DNA from: Streptomyces longispororuber
Lineage (GTDB): Bacteria > Actinomycetota > Actinomycetes > Streptomycetales > Streptomycetaceae
NCBI RefSeq assembly: GCF_014656095.1
Contig: NZ_BNBT01000090.1
Span: forward strand, 1 to 35,178
Direction of reading: 5' to 3'
Length of the DNA: 35,178 nt
Made by a program: the position numbers and the translations under genes. The notes beneath the pieces are model-generated. The model was given only the letters and a program-made list of their open reading frames with translations. It had not been told where the DNA came from and did not search any database. Numbering within the stretch: the stretch's first letter is position 1; each line of letters begins with the position of its first letter. This document shows, in pieces, positions 13,914-23,077 of the stretch.

Positions 13914-15428
13914 GTGACCGAGCGGACGCTCGATGGCCAGGGAATCAAGAACGACGAGCCCGGCCAGGAGTTCTCAGTCCCGGAAACCGCGGAGGGCGCG
14001 GAGAGCGAGGCCATAGAACAACGGAAGAACGGCCTGGAGCGGGATGTGAGCGAGCAGCTCGCCGAGAACATGAAGCAGGGCTGGGCCGACACCGAACGGA
14101 CCGACCTCCAGCCGATTCCGCAGGCGCGGCACACCGCACGCCGTCGTGCCGCGCTCTCCGCGCGCTTCCCCGGCGAGCGTCTGGTGGTCCCGGCCGGCAA
14201 CCTGAAGGTCCGCGCCAACGACACCTTCTACCGCTTCCGCCCCTCCTCCGACTACACGTACCTGACAGGTGATCAGACCGAGGACGCGGTCCTGGTCCTG
14301 GAGCCCGTCGAGGACGGCGGCCACGAGGCCACCGCCTACCTGCTCCCGCGCTCCGACCGGGAGAACGGCGAGTTCTGGCTCTCCGCCCACGGCGAGCTCT
14401 GGGACGGCCGCCGCAACAGCCTCACCGAGAACGAGCGGCTCCTCGGCATACCCTGCGAGGACGTCCGCGCGCTCGGCGACGCGCTCCGGGAGGGCACCGG
14501 CCCGGTCCGCCTGCTGCGCGGCTACGACGCCGCCATCGAGGAGGCCCTCACCGACAAGGTCACCGCGGAGCGCGACGAGGAGTTCCGCGTCTTCCTCTCC
14601 GAGCTGCGCAGGATCAAGGACGACTTCGAGATCGCCGACCTGCGCTACGCCTGCGAGGCCACCGCCCGCGGCTTCGAGGACGTGGTCCGCTCCCTCGACC
14701 GGGCGCAGGCCACCTCCGAGCGGTACATCGAGGGCACGTTCTTCCTGCGCGCCCGCGTCGAGGGCAACGACGTCGGCTACAGCACGATCGCCGCCGCCGG
14801 ACCGCATGCCACCACCATCCACTGGGTGCGCAACGACGGGGCGGTCCGGGACGGTGAACTGCTCCTGCTCGACGCGGGTGTGGAGACGCGCAACCTCTAC
14901 ACCGCGGACGTGACCCGCACCCTGCCGATCAACGGCCGGTTCACGCCGTTGCAGCGCAAGATCTACGACGCGGTCCTCGAAGCCCAGGAGGCCGGCATCG
15001 CGGCCGTGCGGCCGGGCGCCCCGTACCGGGACTTCCACCAGGCCGCCCAGCGCGTACTCGCCACCAAGCTCCACGCGTGGGGCCTGTTCGGCGACATGGA
15101 CCTGGACAAGGTCCTGGAGCTGGGGCTGCACCGCCGGTGGACCATGCACGGCACCGGCCACATGCTCGGCCTGGACGTGCACGACTGCGCCGCCGCCCGG
15201 ACCGAGATGTACGTCGAGGGCACGCTGGAGCCGGGCATGTGCCTGACCGTGGAGCCGGGGCTCTACTTCCAGGAGGACGACCTGACGGTGCCGGAGGAGT
15301 ACCGCGGCATCGGCGTGCGCATCGAGGACGACATCCTCGTCACCGAGGACGGCAACGAAAACCTCTCGGCCGCGCTGCCGCGGCAGGCGGACGAGATCGA
15401 GGCGTGGATGGCCGCCCTCCGTTCCTGA
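13914..15428 (+). CDS. pepP: Xaa-Pro aminopeptidase (aminopeptidase P, M24B)
   Basis: A 504-residue cytosolic metallopeptidase that removes an N-terminal residue preceding proline. The GTG at 13914 follows GAGGAGG. About 70 acidic, Glu-rich residues precede the AMP-N domain (RRAALSARFPGERLVVPAG, then YLTGDQTEDAVLVL). The C-terminal pita-bread domain has the dinuclear-metal ligands: LLLDAGVETRNLYTADVTRT (two Asp), MHGTGHMLGLDVHD (His), CLTVEPGLYF (Glu) and GVRIEDDILVT (Glu). It is probably a normal streptomycete gene next to the cluster. A role in maturing or detoxifying a peptide product is possible but unsupported. It faces metE across a strong hairpin. Confidence 0.92.
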   Translation: MTERTLDGQGIKNDEPGQEFSVPETAEGAESEAIEQRKNGLERDVSEQLAENMKQGWADTERTDLQPIPQARHTARRRAALSARFPGERLVVPAGNLKVRANDTFYRFRPSSDYTYLTGDQTEDAVLVLEPVEDGGHEATAYLLPRSDRENGEFWLSAHGELWDGRRNSLTENERLLGIPCEDVRALGDALREGTGPVRLLRGYDAAIEEALTDKVTAERDEEFRVFLSELRRIKDDFEIADLRYACEATARGFEDVVRSLDRAQATSERYIEGTFFLRARVEGNDVGYSTIAAAGPHATTIHWVRNDGAVRDGELLLLDAGVETRNLYTADVTRTLPINGRFTPLQRKIYDAVLEAQEAGIAAVRPGAPYRDFHQAAQRVLATKLHAWGLFGDMDLDKVLELGLHRRWTMHGTGHMLGLDVHDCAAARTEMYVEGTLEPGMCLTVEPGLYFQEDDLTVPEEYRGIGVRIEDDILVTEDGNENLSAALPRQADEIEAWMAALRS

Positions 15429-15567
15429 CGCACCGCTGAGGCCGCAGCGGGCAGCGCGCGTGCGGCCTCCCGTACGGATGCCGTGAGCCGGAGTCCGGAG
15501 CGGGACGGCTCCGGCAGCGCCGGGTCCGCGGAAGGACCACAAAGGCGCGGGCGCCGGACGCGGCGTA

Positions 15568-15600
15568 CGGGCCGGGGCGGGTGGTGACCGCCCCGGCCCG
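15568..15600. terminator. Bidirectional terminator hairpin between pepP and metE
   Basis: A perfect 13-bp inverted repeat, CGGGCCGGGGCGG and its complement around a 7-nt loop, sits between the convergent pepP and metE stops. It would fold equally on both transcripts. There is no T tract, which is common in high-GC actinomycetes. The rest of the 180-bp gap shows nothing else. Confidence 0.65.
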
Positions 15601-15608
15601 CGCCCGGC

Positions 15609-17927
15609 TCACTCCCCCGCCAGCTCCTTGCGGACGGTGCGGGCCGCGGCGACCAGGTTCTCCAGGGAGGCGCGGGTCTCGGGCCAGCCGCGGGTCTTCA
15701 GGCCGCAGTCGGGGTTGACCCACAGGCGCGCGGCGGGGATGGCCGCGAGGCCCTCGCGCAGCAGGGCCGCCGCTTCCCCGGCGCTCGGCACGCGCGGGGA
15801 GTGGATGTCGTAGACGCCGGGTCCGGCCTCGCGCGGGTAGCCGTGCGCGGCCAGTTCGCGGGCGACCTGCATGTGGGAGCGGGCCGCCTCCAGGCTGACG
15901 ACGTCGGCGTCCAGGTCGTCGATGGCCCGCACGATGTCGCCGAACTCGGCGTAGCACATGTGGGTGTGGATCTGGGTGGTGTCGCGGACGCCGCCGGTGG
16001 TCAGGCGGAACGCCTCGGTGGCCCAGGCCAGGTAGGCGGGCCGGTCGGCGGAGCGCAGCGGCAGCGTCTCGCGCAGCGCGGGCTCGTCGACCTGGATGAC
16101 CGACGTGCCGGCGGCTTCGAGGTCGCGCACCTCGTCGCGCAGCGCGAGCGCGACCTGGCGGGCGGTCTCCGCGCGGGGCTGGTCGTCGCGGACGAACGAC
16201 CAGGCGAGCATGGTGACGGGCCCGGTGAGTATGCCCTTGACCGGCCGGTCGGTGAGGGAGGCGGCGTAGGAGGTCCAGCGCACGGTCATCGGCCCGGGCC
16301 GGGAGACGTCCCCGGCGAGGACGGGCGGCCGCACGTAGCGGGTGCCGTACGACTGGACCCAGCCGTGCCGGGTGGCCAGGTAGCCGGTGAGCTGTTCGGC
16401 GAAGTACTGGACCATGTCGTTGCGTTCGGGCTCGCCGTGGACCAGGACGTCGAGCCCCGTCTTCTCCTGGAAGCCGATCACGTCCCGGATCTCGGTCCTG
16501 ATGCGCTCCTCGTAGGCGGCGGTGTCGACGCGTCCGGCGCGCAGGTCGGCGCGGGCGGCGCGCAGGCCGGCGGTCTGCGGGAAGGAGCCGATCGTGGTGG
16601 TGGGCAGCGGCGGCAGGTCCAGGTGCGCGCGCTGGGCGCGGGCCCGCTGCTTGTACGGCGCCCGGCGGCGGCTGTCCGCGGGGGTGACGGCGGCGGTGCG
16701 GGCGCGCACCGCCGGGTCGCGGGTGATCGGGGAGGCGGCGCGGGAGGCGAGGTCGGCGCGGTTGGCGGCGAGGTCGGCGGCGATGGTGTCGGGGCCCTGG
16801 GCGAGGCCACGGGCGAGGGTGGCGACCTCGATGGCCTTCTGCCGGGCGAAGGCGAGCCAGCGCAGGATCTGCGGGTCGATGTCGTGCTCGGGTGCGGTGT
16901 CCAGCGGTACGTGCAGCAGCGAGCAGGACGCGGCCACGTCGACCTGGCCGGCGAGGCCGAGCAGGGTGCCGAGCGTGCTCAGGGAGCGCCCGAGGTCGTC
17001 GATCCAGACGTTGCGGCCGTCGACGACGCCCGCGACGAGGCGCTTGCCGGGCAGTCCGCCGACGGCGGCGAGGCCGTCCAGGTTCGCGGCGGCGGCCCCG
17101 GTGAAGTCGAGCGCGAGCCCGTCGACCGGTGCCTGGGCGAGCACGGGCAGGGCCTCGCCGAGCCGGTCGAAGTAGGAGGCGACGAGGAGCTTGGGCCGGT
17201 CGGTCAGGGCGCCGAGGTCGCGGTAGGCGCGCGCGGCGGCGGCCAGTTCGGCCCGGGTGCGGTCCTGGACGAGGGCGGGCTCGTCGAGCTGCACCCAGGC
17301 GGCGCCGGCCGCGCGCAGGTCGGCGAGGACCTCCGCGTACACGGGCAGCAGCCGGTCGAGGAGGGTGAGCGGCGCGAAGCCGGGGTCGACGCCGGGGGCG
17401 GGCTTGGCGAGCAGCAGGTAGGTGACGGGCCCGACCAGGACCGGGCGGGGGGTGTGGCCGAGCGCGAGGGCCTCCGAGAGCTCGGCGACCTGCTTGCCGG
17501 AGTCGGCCGTGAACACCGTGTCCGGCCCCAGCTCGGGGACCAGGTAGTGGTAGTTGGTGTCGAACCACTTGGTCATCTCCAGGGGCGCCGCGTCCTGGGT
17601 GCCGCGGGCCATCGCGAAGTACCCGTCGAGCGCGTCGGCGTCGAGGGCCGCGCGGTGGCGGGCGGGGACGGCACCGACCATGACACTGGTGTCCAGGACG
17701 TGGTCGTAGTACGAGAAGTCGCCGGTCGGCACCTCGTGGATCCCGGCCTCGGTCAACTGCCGCCAGTTCGCGCGGCGCAGCTCCCGTGCGGTCCGGTGCA
17801 GGGACTCGGCGGTGACCCGGCCCTTCCAGTAGCCCTCGACGGCCTTCTTCAGCTCCCGGTCCCGGCCCTGGCGGGGGTAGCCGTACACGGTGGCCCGTGT
17901 TGCCGCGGCTGCGGACTTCGCTGTCAC
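15609..17927 (-). CDS. metE: Cobalamin-independent methionine synthase
   Basis: A 772-residue 5-methyltetrahydropteroyltriglutamate-homocysteine methyltransferase, the normal length for MetE. The start is the GTG at 17927 after GAAGGAG; an upstream in-frame ATG would translate the leader. The N-terminal ATVYGYPRQGRDRELKKAVE begins the first barrel. The C-terminal catalytic barrel has TTTIGSFPQT, the zinc ligands in QIHTHMCYAEF, and VNPDCGLKTRGWPE with the second zinc Cys. The enzyme makes methionine without B12. A cobalamin riboswitch upstream (18128-18352) fits the known logic that B12 turns this enzyme off in favour of MetH. Leader length from aptamer to start is about 200 nt. Confidence 0.96.
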   Translation of the reverse strand: MTAKSAAAATRATVYGYPRQGRDRELKKAVEGYWKGRVTAESLHRTARELRRANWRQLTEAGIHEVPTGDFSYYDHVLDTSVMVGAVPARHRAALDADALDGYFAMARGTQDAAPLEMTKWFDTNYHYLVPELGPDTVFTADSGKQVAELSEALALGHTPRPVLVGPVTYLLLAKPAPGVDPGFAPLTLLDRLLPVYAEVLADLRAAGAAWVQLDEPALVQDRTRAELAAAARAYRDLGALTDRPKLLVASYFDRLGEALPVLAQAPVDGLALDFTGAAAANLDGLAAVGGLPGKRLVAGVVDGRNVWIDDLGRSLSTLGTLLGLAGQVDVAASCSLLHVPLDTAPEHDIDPQILRWLAFARQKAIEVATLARGLAQGPDTIAADLAANRADLASRAASPITRDPAVRARTAAVTPADSRRRAPYKQRARAQRAHLDLPPLPTTTIGSFPQTAGLRAARADLRAGRVDTAAYEERIRTEIRDVIGFQEKTGLDVLVHGEPERNDMVQYFAEQLTGYLATRHGWVQSYGTRYVRPPVLAGDVSRPGPMTVRWTSYAASLTDRPVKGILTGPVTMLAWSFVRDDQPRAETARQVALALRDEVRDLEAAGTSVIQVDEPALRETLPLRSADRPAYLAWATEAFRLTTGGVRDTTQIHTHMCYAEFGDIVRAIDDLDADVVSLEAARSHMQVARELAAHGYPREAGPGVYDIHSPRVPSAGEAAALLREGLAAIPAARLWVNPDCGLKTRGWPETRASLENLVAAARTVRKELAGE

Positions 17928-18127
17928 GTGACTCTCCTTCGCGAGCGTGTGGCGTACGGTCCCGGCGGCGGGGCGAGGGAACGCGCTGCGGAGCACGTGC
18001 GCGCGAACGCGCGAAGGGGTGACGGACCGGTCGGGCCGCGGCACGCCGGAATGCGTGGCTGCCCGCCGGATGTGGTCGCCGACCCGCCCTCGAGGTCACC
18101 GGGATGTCCGCGCGCGGGGGTCCGCGC

Positions 18128-18352
18128 ACGGGCAACGGGCAGGTCTTCGGACTCGGGGGCGCGTCCGCCGCCTTCGGCTGAAGGCGGGCGGGCTCCTACT
18201 GGCCGTCGCTTCCCGGGCCCGTCGGGCCCAGTGCGTATGACGGCGGTCGTTCCCTCTCACCGCTGCGGGGCAGTCCCGGATTCCCACCGGGTTCCCTCTT
18301 ACGACGCGCCCGTCCGGCTGACGGGGCGAACCAGTTGCGCGGTCAGCCTAGT
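18128..18352 (-). ncRNA. Cobalamin riboswitch upstream of metE
   Basis: The minus strand carries GGTGGGAATCCGGGACTGCC, CCGCAGCGGTGAG and then the B12 box GAGTCCGAAGACCTGCC. P1 can form from CGCGCAAC near the 5' end and GTTG...GCGCG after the B12 box. A 6-bp hairpin (18112-18127) and a 20-nt box (18082-18101) follow; the box is identical to the one in front of the kinase gene at 3868-3887. This is the classical control of B12-independent methionine synthase. Confidence 0.95.
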
Positions 18353-18562
18353 TGCGCCCGCGCCGCGGGGGAACAGCCGTTCACATAGCGGACGGGGCCC
18401 ACTCCCCCGCGCACCGCCGCTTGGGCTCACCGCTGCCCCGCGCTGGGCGCTGCCGCGCGGGGCCTGCGTACGGCGCCGCCCGCTCCGCAGGGGCTGCCGG
18501 TGAGCGGGCGGAGCGTCGTCGCACACGGCTCACGTGCTCCGCCCGCCCCGCCGATGCGTTGG

Positions 18563-18853
18563 TCAATCGACGTAGACGCTCGTGCCGAACTCCGACACGG
18601 TGCTCTCGCCCGGAGCGACGAGCTCAAGGAGGGTGCCCGTACAGTCCGGCCCCGAGAAGACGAGTGCGACCTCATCCGTGTGGTTGTCGACCGTCAGGGG
18701 CCGGGCATCCGTGTCGTAGCAGCGGCTGGGGTCCACGTACGCGACACCGCCGACGACCAATACGCCTTCTGCTGCGTACGCGGAGCCGGTGGTGCCGAAA
18801 GCCAGCGTGACGGCAGCCGCCAGGGCTCCCACTGTCACGGCGATACGGCGCAT
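18563..18853 (-). CDS. Small secreted protein, function unknown
   Basis: A 96-residue protein with a clear Sec signal peptide: MRRIAVTVGALAAAVTLAFG followed by an AYA-A cleavage site near residue 28. The mature part is about 68 residues, acidic, beta-rich in appearance, and has two cysteines (PSRCYDT and GPDCTGT) that could form one disulfide. AGGGG lies about 8 nt before the ATG at 18853. I recognise no family. Its distance from both operons suggests it is independent of the cluster. The 200 bp downstream to the metE riboswitch contain no gene. Confidence 0.7.
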   Translation of the reverse strand: MRRIAVTVGALAAAVTLAFGTTGSAYAAEGVLVVGGVAYVDPSRCYDTDARPLTVDNHTDEVALVFSGPDCTGTLLELVAPGESTVSEFGTSVYVD

Positions 18854-18887
18854 GAGCGTCCCCTGTCCCTCGAAGTATGCCTCTGAC

Positions 18888-18927
18888 CCGGATGGACTCT
18901 CAGTCAGCCGGATGGACTCTCAGTCAG
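18888..18927. repeat. Two tandem copies of a 20-bp sequence
   Basis: CCGGATGGACTCTCAGTCAG occurs twice with no gap and no mismatch, 35 bp upstream of the small secreted protein's start. It may be a doubled operator or a slippage product. The gap 18854-19146 otherwise holds only a C8 run near 19030 and a CCCCTT/AAGGAGGG partial hairpin near 18990-19012. Confidence 0.8.
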
Positions 18928-19146
18928 TGTCTGCCGTCGCACCCGATGAGCCGTGCCGAGTCACCCGAACGTGGCTGCTGAATCGATCCCCCTTCATCAA
19001 GGAGGGTGATATCCCTCGCCTTTTGTTTGCCCCCCCCACGACCCGGGGGTGCCCGGACCTGATGAGTGCCGCCCGCCGCTGGCCTGTCCGGGCGACACCC
19101 GTGCCGTCCGCGTGTGGGGGCGGGGCGGCCCGGCCATGGCTGGATC

Positions 19147-20124
19147 ATGGCCGCCTTGCCGCGCATCGACCCCATGCTCGCCTCCACGGGCCCGCTCCCC
19201 CCGCCGCGGGCCGAGCACCTGTGGAGCGCGGAGACGAAGTACGACGGGCAGCGGGCGGTGGTGTACCTGGCCGGGGACGGCTCGGTGCTGCTGCGCTCGC
19301 GCTCGGGGGCCGACATCACCGCGGCCTATCCCGAGTTCGCCGGGCTCGGCGACAGCGTGGGCGCACCGGCGGTCCTGGACGGCGAGATCGTGGTCCTCGA
19401 CGAGCGGGGCAGACCCGACTTCGCCCGCCTCCAGCCGCGCATGGGCCTGGCCGCGTCCCCGGGGCGGGCGGCGCGGCTCGCCGCCGAGGCCCCGGCCCAC
19501 CTGGTCCTCTTCGACGTCATGTTCCTCGACGGGCGGCTCCTGACCTCCCTGCCCTACGCCGAGCGGCGCCCGCACCTGACGCGCCTGGTGGCTCCGGGGC
19601 CCTCCTGGTCCGTGCCGTCCTCGGTGTCCGGGCGCAGCCGGGAGGCGCTGGAACTGACCCGCTCGCTCGGCCTGGAGGGCATCCTCCTCAAGCGCCTCGA
19701 CTCGGTGTACGAGCCCGGGGTGCGTTCGCGCGCCTGGGTCAAGGTGCGGAACGTGCGTACCGTCGACGCGGTCGTCGGCGGCTGGCTGCCGGGGCAGGGG
19801 CGGCTGCGCGGGCTGCCGGGCGCGGTCCTGGTGGGCGAGGTCCGCGACGGGGCGCTGCGCTACATCGGCGCGGTGGGCACCGGGTGGAGCGAGCGCGAAC
19901 GCGCCCACCTGGCCGAGCTCCTCGCCGTCGCGGCCCAGGACACCTGCCCCTTCACGCCCCCTCCCCCCGCACGCGGCGCCGAGGCCCACTGGGTGCTGCC
20001 CCGCCTCGTCGCGGAGATCAGCTACTCCACCCGTACCCGCACCGGCCTGCTGCGCCAGCCGGTGTGGCACCGGCTGCGCCCGGACCTCGCCCCCGGCGAC
20101 CTGGACGGGGAGGGGCCTCACTGA
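19147..20124 (+). CDS. ATP-dependent DNA ligase (LigC/LigD ligase-domain type)
   Basis: A 325-residue nick-sealing enzyme. The adenylated lysine is in motif I, SAETKYDGQRAVVY near residue 32. LDGEIVVLDERGRPDF is motif III, GLEGILLKR is motif IV, and SRAWVKVRNV is motif V. An OB-fold tail follows (VVGGWLPGQGR, ending IGAVGTGWS). The length fits the stand-alone bacterial LigC group that works in end joining or repair. The ATG at 19147 has no strong ribosome site; longer in-frame starts upstream look non-coding. Such ligases are common on streptomycete chromosome arms and are probably unrelated to the biosynthetic genes. Confidence 0.9.
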   Translation: MAALPRIDPMLASTGPLPPPRAEHLWSAETKYDGQRAVVYLAGDGSVLLRSRSGADITAAYPEFAGLGDSVGAPAVLDGEIVVLDERGRPDFARLQPRMGLAASPGRAARLAAEAPAHLVLFDVMFLDGRLLTSLPYAERRPHLTRLVAPGPSWSVPSSVSGRSREALELTRSLGLEGILLKRLDSVYEPGVRSRAWVKVRNVRTVDAVVGGWLPGQGRLRGLPGAVLVGEVRDGALRYIGAVGTGWSERERAHLAELLAVAAQDTCPFTPPPPARGAEAHWVLPRLVAEISYSTRTRTGLLRQPVWHRLRPDLAPGDLDGEGPH

Positions 20125-20189
20125 GCCGCCCGCTCGCTTGGCGGCCGCGCCCTCGGGGTGCGGTGCCGTGGGGTGGTGGGCGTCGGTGG

Positions 20190-20560
20190 TGGAGGCCCAC
20201 CCGACCAGGACGGCGGCCACCCCGGCGATGACGAAGCCGTCCCGGGCCGCGTCGAAGGGGCGCGGGGTCGTCACCGCACCGGGACAGCACACCGAGGTGG
20301 TGGAAGTCGGCCACGGTGATGGGCGTCAGGGGCGCCTCCGTACCGCCCGCGAGGACGCAGGCGCCGGGCCTGCTCCTCCCGCCCGCGGCACCGCCCGGAC
20401 CGGTGCCGAGCACGACGCCGACGCGAGCCCCGTCCCCGGCGGCCGGATGCGGCCCGGCGGACCGGACCGCCTCGTGGGCGGCGACGAGCGCGGGCCGGGC
20501 GAAGCGGTCCAGGCGGAACAGCGAAGCGGCGGCCCGGACCTGCTGGGCCGAGGCTCTCGT
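20190..20560 (-). pseudogene. Remnant of a beta-ketoacyl synthase
   Basis: Translated fragments on the minus strand match ketosynthase landmarks in the correct order: LDRFARPALVAAHEAV, then GVVLGTGPGG, then VLAGGTEAPLTPITVADFHH. After a frame change comes RPFDAARDGFVIAGVAAVLV, corresponding to the usual RPFDxxRDGFVxGEGAAVLV. The stretch that should contain the active-site cysteine, about 100 residues between GTGPGG and AGGTEAP, is missing. It is therefore deleted and frameshifted. The remaining sequence in 20125-20890 shows no intact gene; a plus-strand frame ending at 20657 was judged too short and featureless. Confidence 0.6.
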
Positions 20561-20890
20561 CGTGTACGAGCAGTTGCCGGGGGCGGAGGGTGTCGCGCTG
20601 CGGGAGCGTCTGACCGTACGGCTGAGCGGCGAGCGCGCGGGGTCGGAGGCAGGCTGATCGCACCGGCCGGTGAAGGAGCAGGGTCTGCGGCATCCCACCC
20701 GGACGAGACAGCGCTCGCGGGGGGAAGCCGGAAACTGAGGAAGCTGCGTCCCTGGGCGCTGTCCGGCTTGCGTCCCGGCCCGGGCCACGGCCGTCTCGTA
20801 CCGGGTACGGACGTCGCCGCGGAGGTCGGCCAGGAACGGGGGGACGTCCGGGTGCGGCCGGGTGGTTGGGCCGCCCGGCCGCCGTCTCAG

Positions 20891-20918
20891 TAGGTGTCTT
20901 TGAACTCCGGCCGTGAGG
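20891..20918 (+). repeat. Left terminal inverted repeat
   Basis: Reads TAGGTGTCTTTGAACTCC then GGCCGTGAGG. It is the inverse of 25056-25083 with a single C/T difference. The flanking 5 bp on the outside are CTCAG. Confidence 0.85.
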
Positions 20919-21068
20919 TGGAGTAACGCTGACAAAGGCGTGTGAATTCAACACGTGCACACAGCTCAGGCCGCACAGGGCTTTCTGGTAGCCGAAGCGG
21001 AGGTTTGGCTGGAGGAACGCCCCCTGGCGGGTTGCACTCCGGCGCGGCCAAAATGAGAGGAAGTCACC

Positions 21069-22097
21069 ATGCAGCCGACTCAGATACCCCGCTTCTGCTC
21101 AGAGGCGCCACCTGCGTCCAGTCCGCACGCCGCATATGCCGAGGAGCAGACCCGCAACTGGGCGGTGCAGTACGGCATCGTCGGAGACGAAGAGCTTTTC
21201 AGCCGCATGCGGTACGGGAACTGTGCCAGCTATGCCTACCCGCGCTCCGCCGCGGAGATCCTCGCCCTGTGTGCGCAGTGGATTGCCTGGGGGTTCTTGA
21301 CGGACGACCAGCACACCCGCGTCCTGGGCCTCGACGCAAGAGCGTGGTCGCAGGCGATGTCCCAGCTTCGGCCCGTGCTCAGCCAAGGCCGGGCACCGGA
21401 GGCGGCTGCGGGTGGAGACGAGGGCATGTCGGCAGGCCTCGTGCAGGCCACCGCCGACCTGTGCGACCGCACTCGCACGGTTATGTCTCCGCAGCAGTGG
21501 GAGCGGTTTTGCCGCAACGTGGAGCGGTACCTGGAGGGCATGTGCCAGGAGTGTTCCTTGCTGGCGGAGCCTCACCTCACCGTTGAGCAGTATTCGGCAG
21601 TGCGGCGGCTCAGTGTCGGGATCGACTTCTACGCGGTGCTGGTCGAGCTTGAGGAATCCGTCGACTTGCCGGCTGAAGTATACGTCACCGAAGTATGGCG
21701 GAATGCGGTGGATGCCATTGTCATGGTGTTTGCCTTGGGCAATGACCTGGTTTCGCACCCCGCAGAGGCTGCCTCCGGGGAGATCAACAATCTGGTTCTG
21801 GTGGCGGGACGACAGTTCGGCCTGTCCACGGCACAAGCGGTCGACTACGCCTTGCAGCGTTTAGCCGTGACCATGGACGCTTTTCGTGATGCAGAACGCC
21901 GCTTGCCGGGCGAACTTGCTGCCGCAGGTGTCGATCCGGGACACATCACGGCGGCACGGCAGTGCGCGATGTCTCTGCCCCATATGACGGACGGGTTCTT
22001 GACGTGGTGCGAGGAGACCTACCGCTACCAGTACCACCTGGACTGCGCGCAGGGGCGTGCTCACGAGCGGCATGACAATCTCCTTGCCTCCTCGTAA
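21069..22097 (+). CDS. Class I terpene synthase
   Basis: A 342-residue bacterial terpene cyclase that ionises a prenyl diphosphate and cyclises it. The first Mg-binding motif is DDQH in IAWGFLTDDQH near residue 79. The NSE triad appears as NDLVSHPAE (N-D-x-x-S-x-x-x-E) near residue 224. A C-terminal RYQYHL segment corresponds to the RY-type diphosphate sensor. The length is normal for sesquiterpene or diterpene cyclases. The ATG at 21069 follows GAGAGGAAG. It shares no strand with the other genes of the insertion and there is no prenyltransferase or P450 beside it, so it is probably a passenger gene; the product cannot be predicted. Its base composition is lower in G+C than genes outside the element. 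Confidence 0.88.
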   Translation: MQPTQIPRFCSEAPPASSPHAAYAEEQTRNWAVQYGIVGDEELFSRMRYGNCASYAYPRSAAEILALCAQWIAWGFLTDDQHTRVLGLDARAWSQAMSQLRPVLSQGRAPEAAAGGDEGMSAGLVQATADLCDRTRTVMSPQQWERFCRNVERYLEGMCQECSLLAEPHLTVEQYSAVRRLSVGIDFYAVLVELEESVDLPAEVYVTEVWRNAVDAIVMVFALGNDLVSHPAEAASGEINNLVLVAGRQFGLSTAQAVDYALQRLAVTMDAFRDAERRLPGELAAAGVDPGHITAARQCAMSLPHMTDGFLTWCEETYRYQYHLDCAQGRAHERHDNLLASS

Positions 22098-22203
22098 ACC
22101 CGCCAAGGGTGTACCGCGGGCCGGCCCCGGGACGTCCGCGTGCTGCCGGGTGGGCAGGGGCGGTGGGGCAGGGGCGTCGCTGTGCGCGGTGTGAGCTAGC
22201 GGC

Positions 22204-23064
22204 TCAGCTGGCGGCCGGGCGAGGTTTCTTCGTCCATCTGTCCGTGTGAGGGCCTTTGCGGGTCAGGCGCCGGGTCAAGAGGGTGATGAAGGCCCAGTTC
22301 AGGTGAGCTTCGGCATGCTGGGGCAAGCGCGCATTGCGGCGCGCGTTCATGATCCAGCCGATCGACCGTTCGACTTTCCAGCGCCGGGGCAGGACGACGA
22401 AGCCGGTGGAGCTCTTGGGCCGCAGCACGGGCCGCAGGGACATCCAGAGGCGGCCTGCGGTCCAGGCGGGCAGCAGGTCACGGGCGTAGGCGGTGTCCGC
22501 CCAGACCTGGGTGATCTGGGGGTGGGTGAGCCGCAGCCGCCAGAACAGGTCCCGGGCGATGATCTCGTCGCGGACGTCTGCGGCCGTCACCGTGATCATC
22601 ACGGGCAGGCCGAGGGTGTCGACCACGATGTGTCTCTTGCGTCCGTTGGTCTTCTTGCCCGCGTCATAGCCGCGGCTGTCCCGGCCGACGGTGGAGGCCG
22701 CCTTGACCGACTGCTAGTCGACGATCAGCGTCACCGGGAAGGGGCAGCGGCCCGTGCCGGCGCGGATGTGCCGTCGCAGCTGGTCCCGGATGAAGGTGAC
22801 CACACCCGCCCGGTTCCATCGCGCAAAAAATCCGTACACGGTCTGCCAGGGCGAAAAATCCGCAGGCAGGGCCCGCCATTTCGTTCCGTTGTCGACCAGG
22901 TAGCGGATGGCGTCCACGATCTGGCGCCGGGGCCACTTCTCGGGGTGCCCGCCGGTCTTGGTCCGGCATGCCTCGACCGGTAGCAGCGGTTCGATCAGGG
23001 CCCACTCGGCGAGCGTGGTGTCGGAAGGGTAGCGGCGGGGCCGGTGGCGGGCAGCGGTCGGCAT
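22204..23064 (-). pseudogene. IS5-family transposase with an in-frame amber codon
   Basis: Read as one frame from the ATG at 23064, this is a typical 280-290 residue IS5-like DDE transposase. The N-terminal part includes DTTLAEWALIEPLLP and DAIRYLVDNGTKWRALPADF. The first catalytic Asp is in TLIVD; the next codon is TAG (22714-22716) where relatives usually have Ser in VDSQSVK. Reading resumes without frameshift as QSVKAASTVGRDSRGYDAGK. It then gives the second Asp in VWADTAYARDL and the Glu in WKVERSIGWIMNARR. One base change therefore probably inactivates it, unless read through. It begins 13 nt after the RacP-like gene stop. Confidence 0.85.
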
Positions 23065-23077
23065 GGCAGGGCTCGGG

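Noticed and set aside
18863..20231. Long plus- and minus-strand frames overlapping the DNA ligase
   Set aside because: They are shadows of the ligase, which has all nucleotidyltransferase motifs in its own frame.
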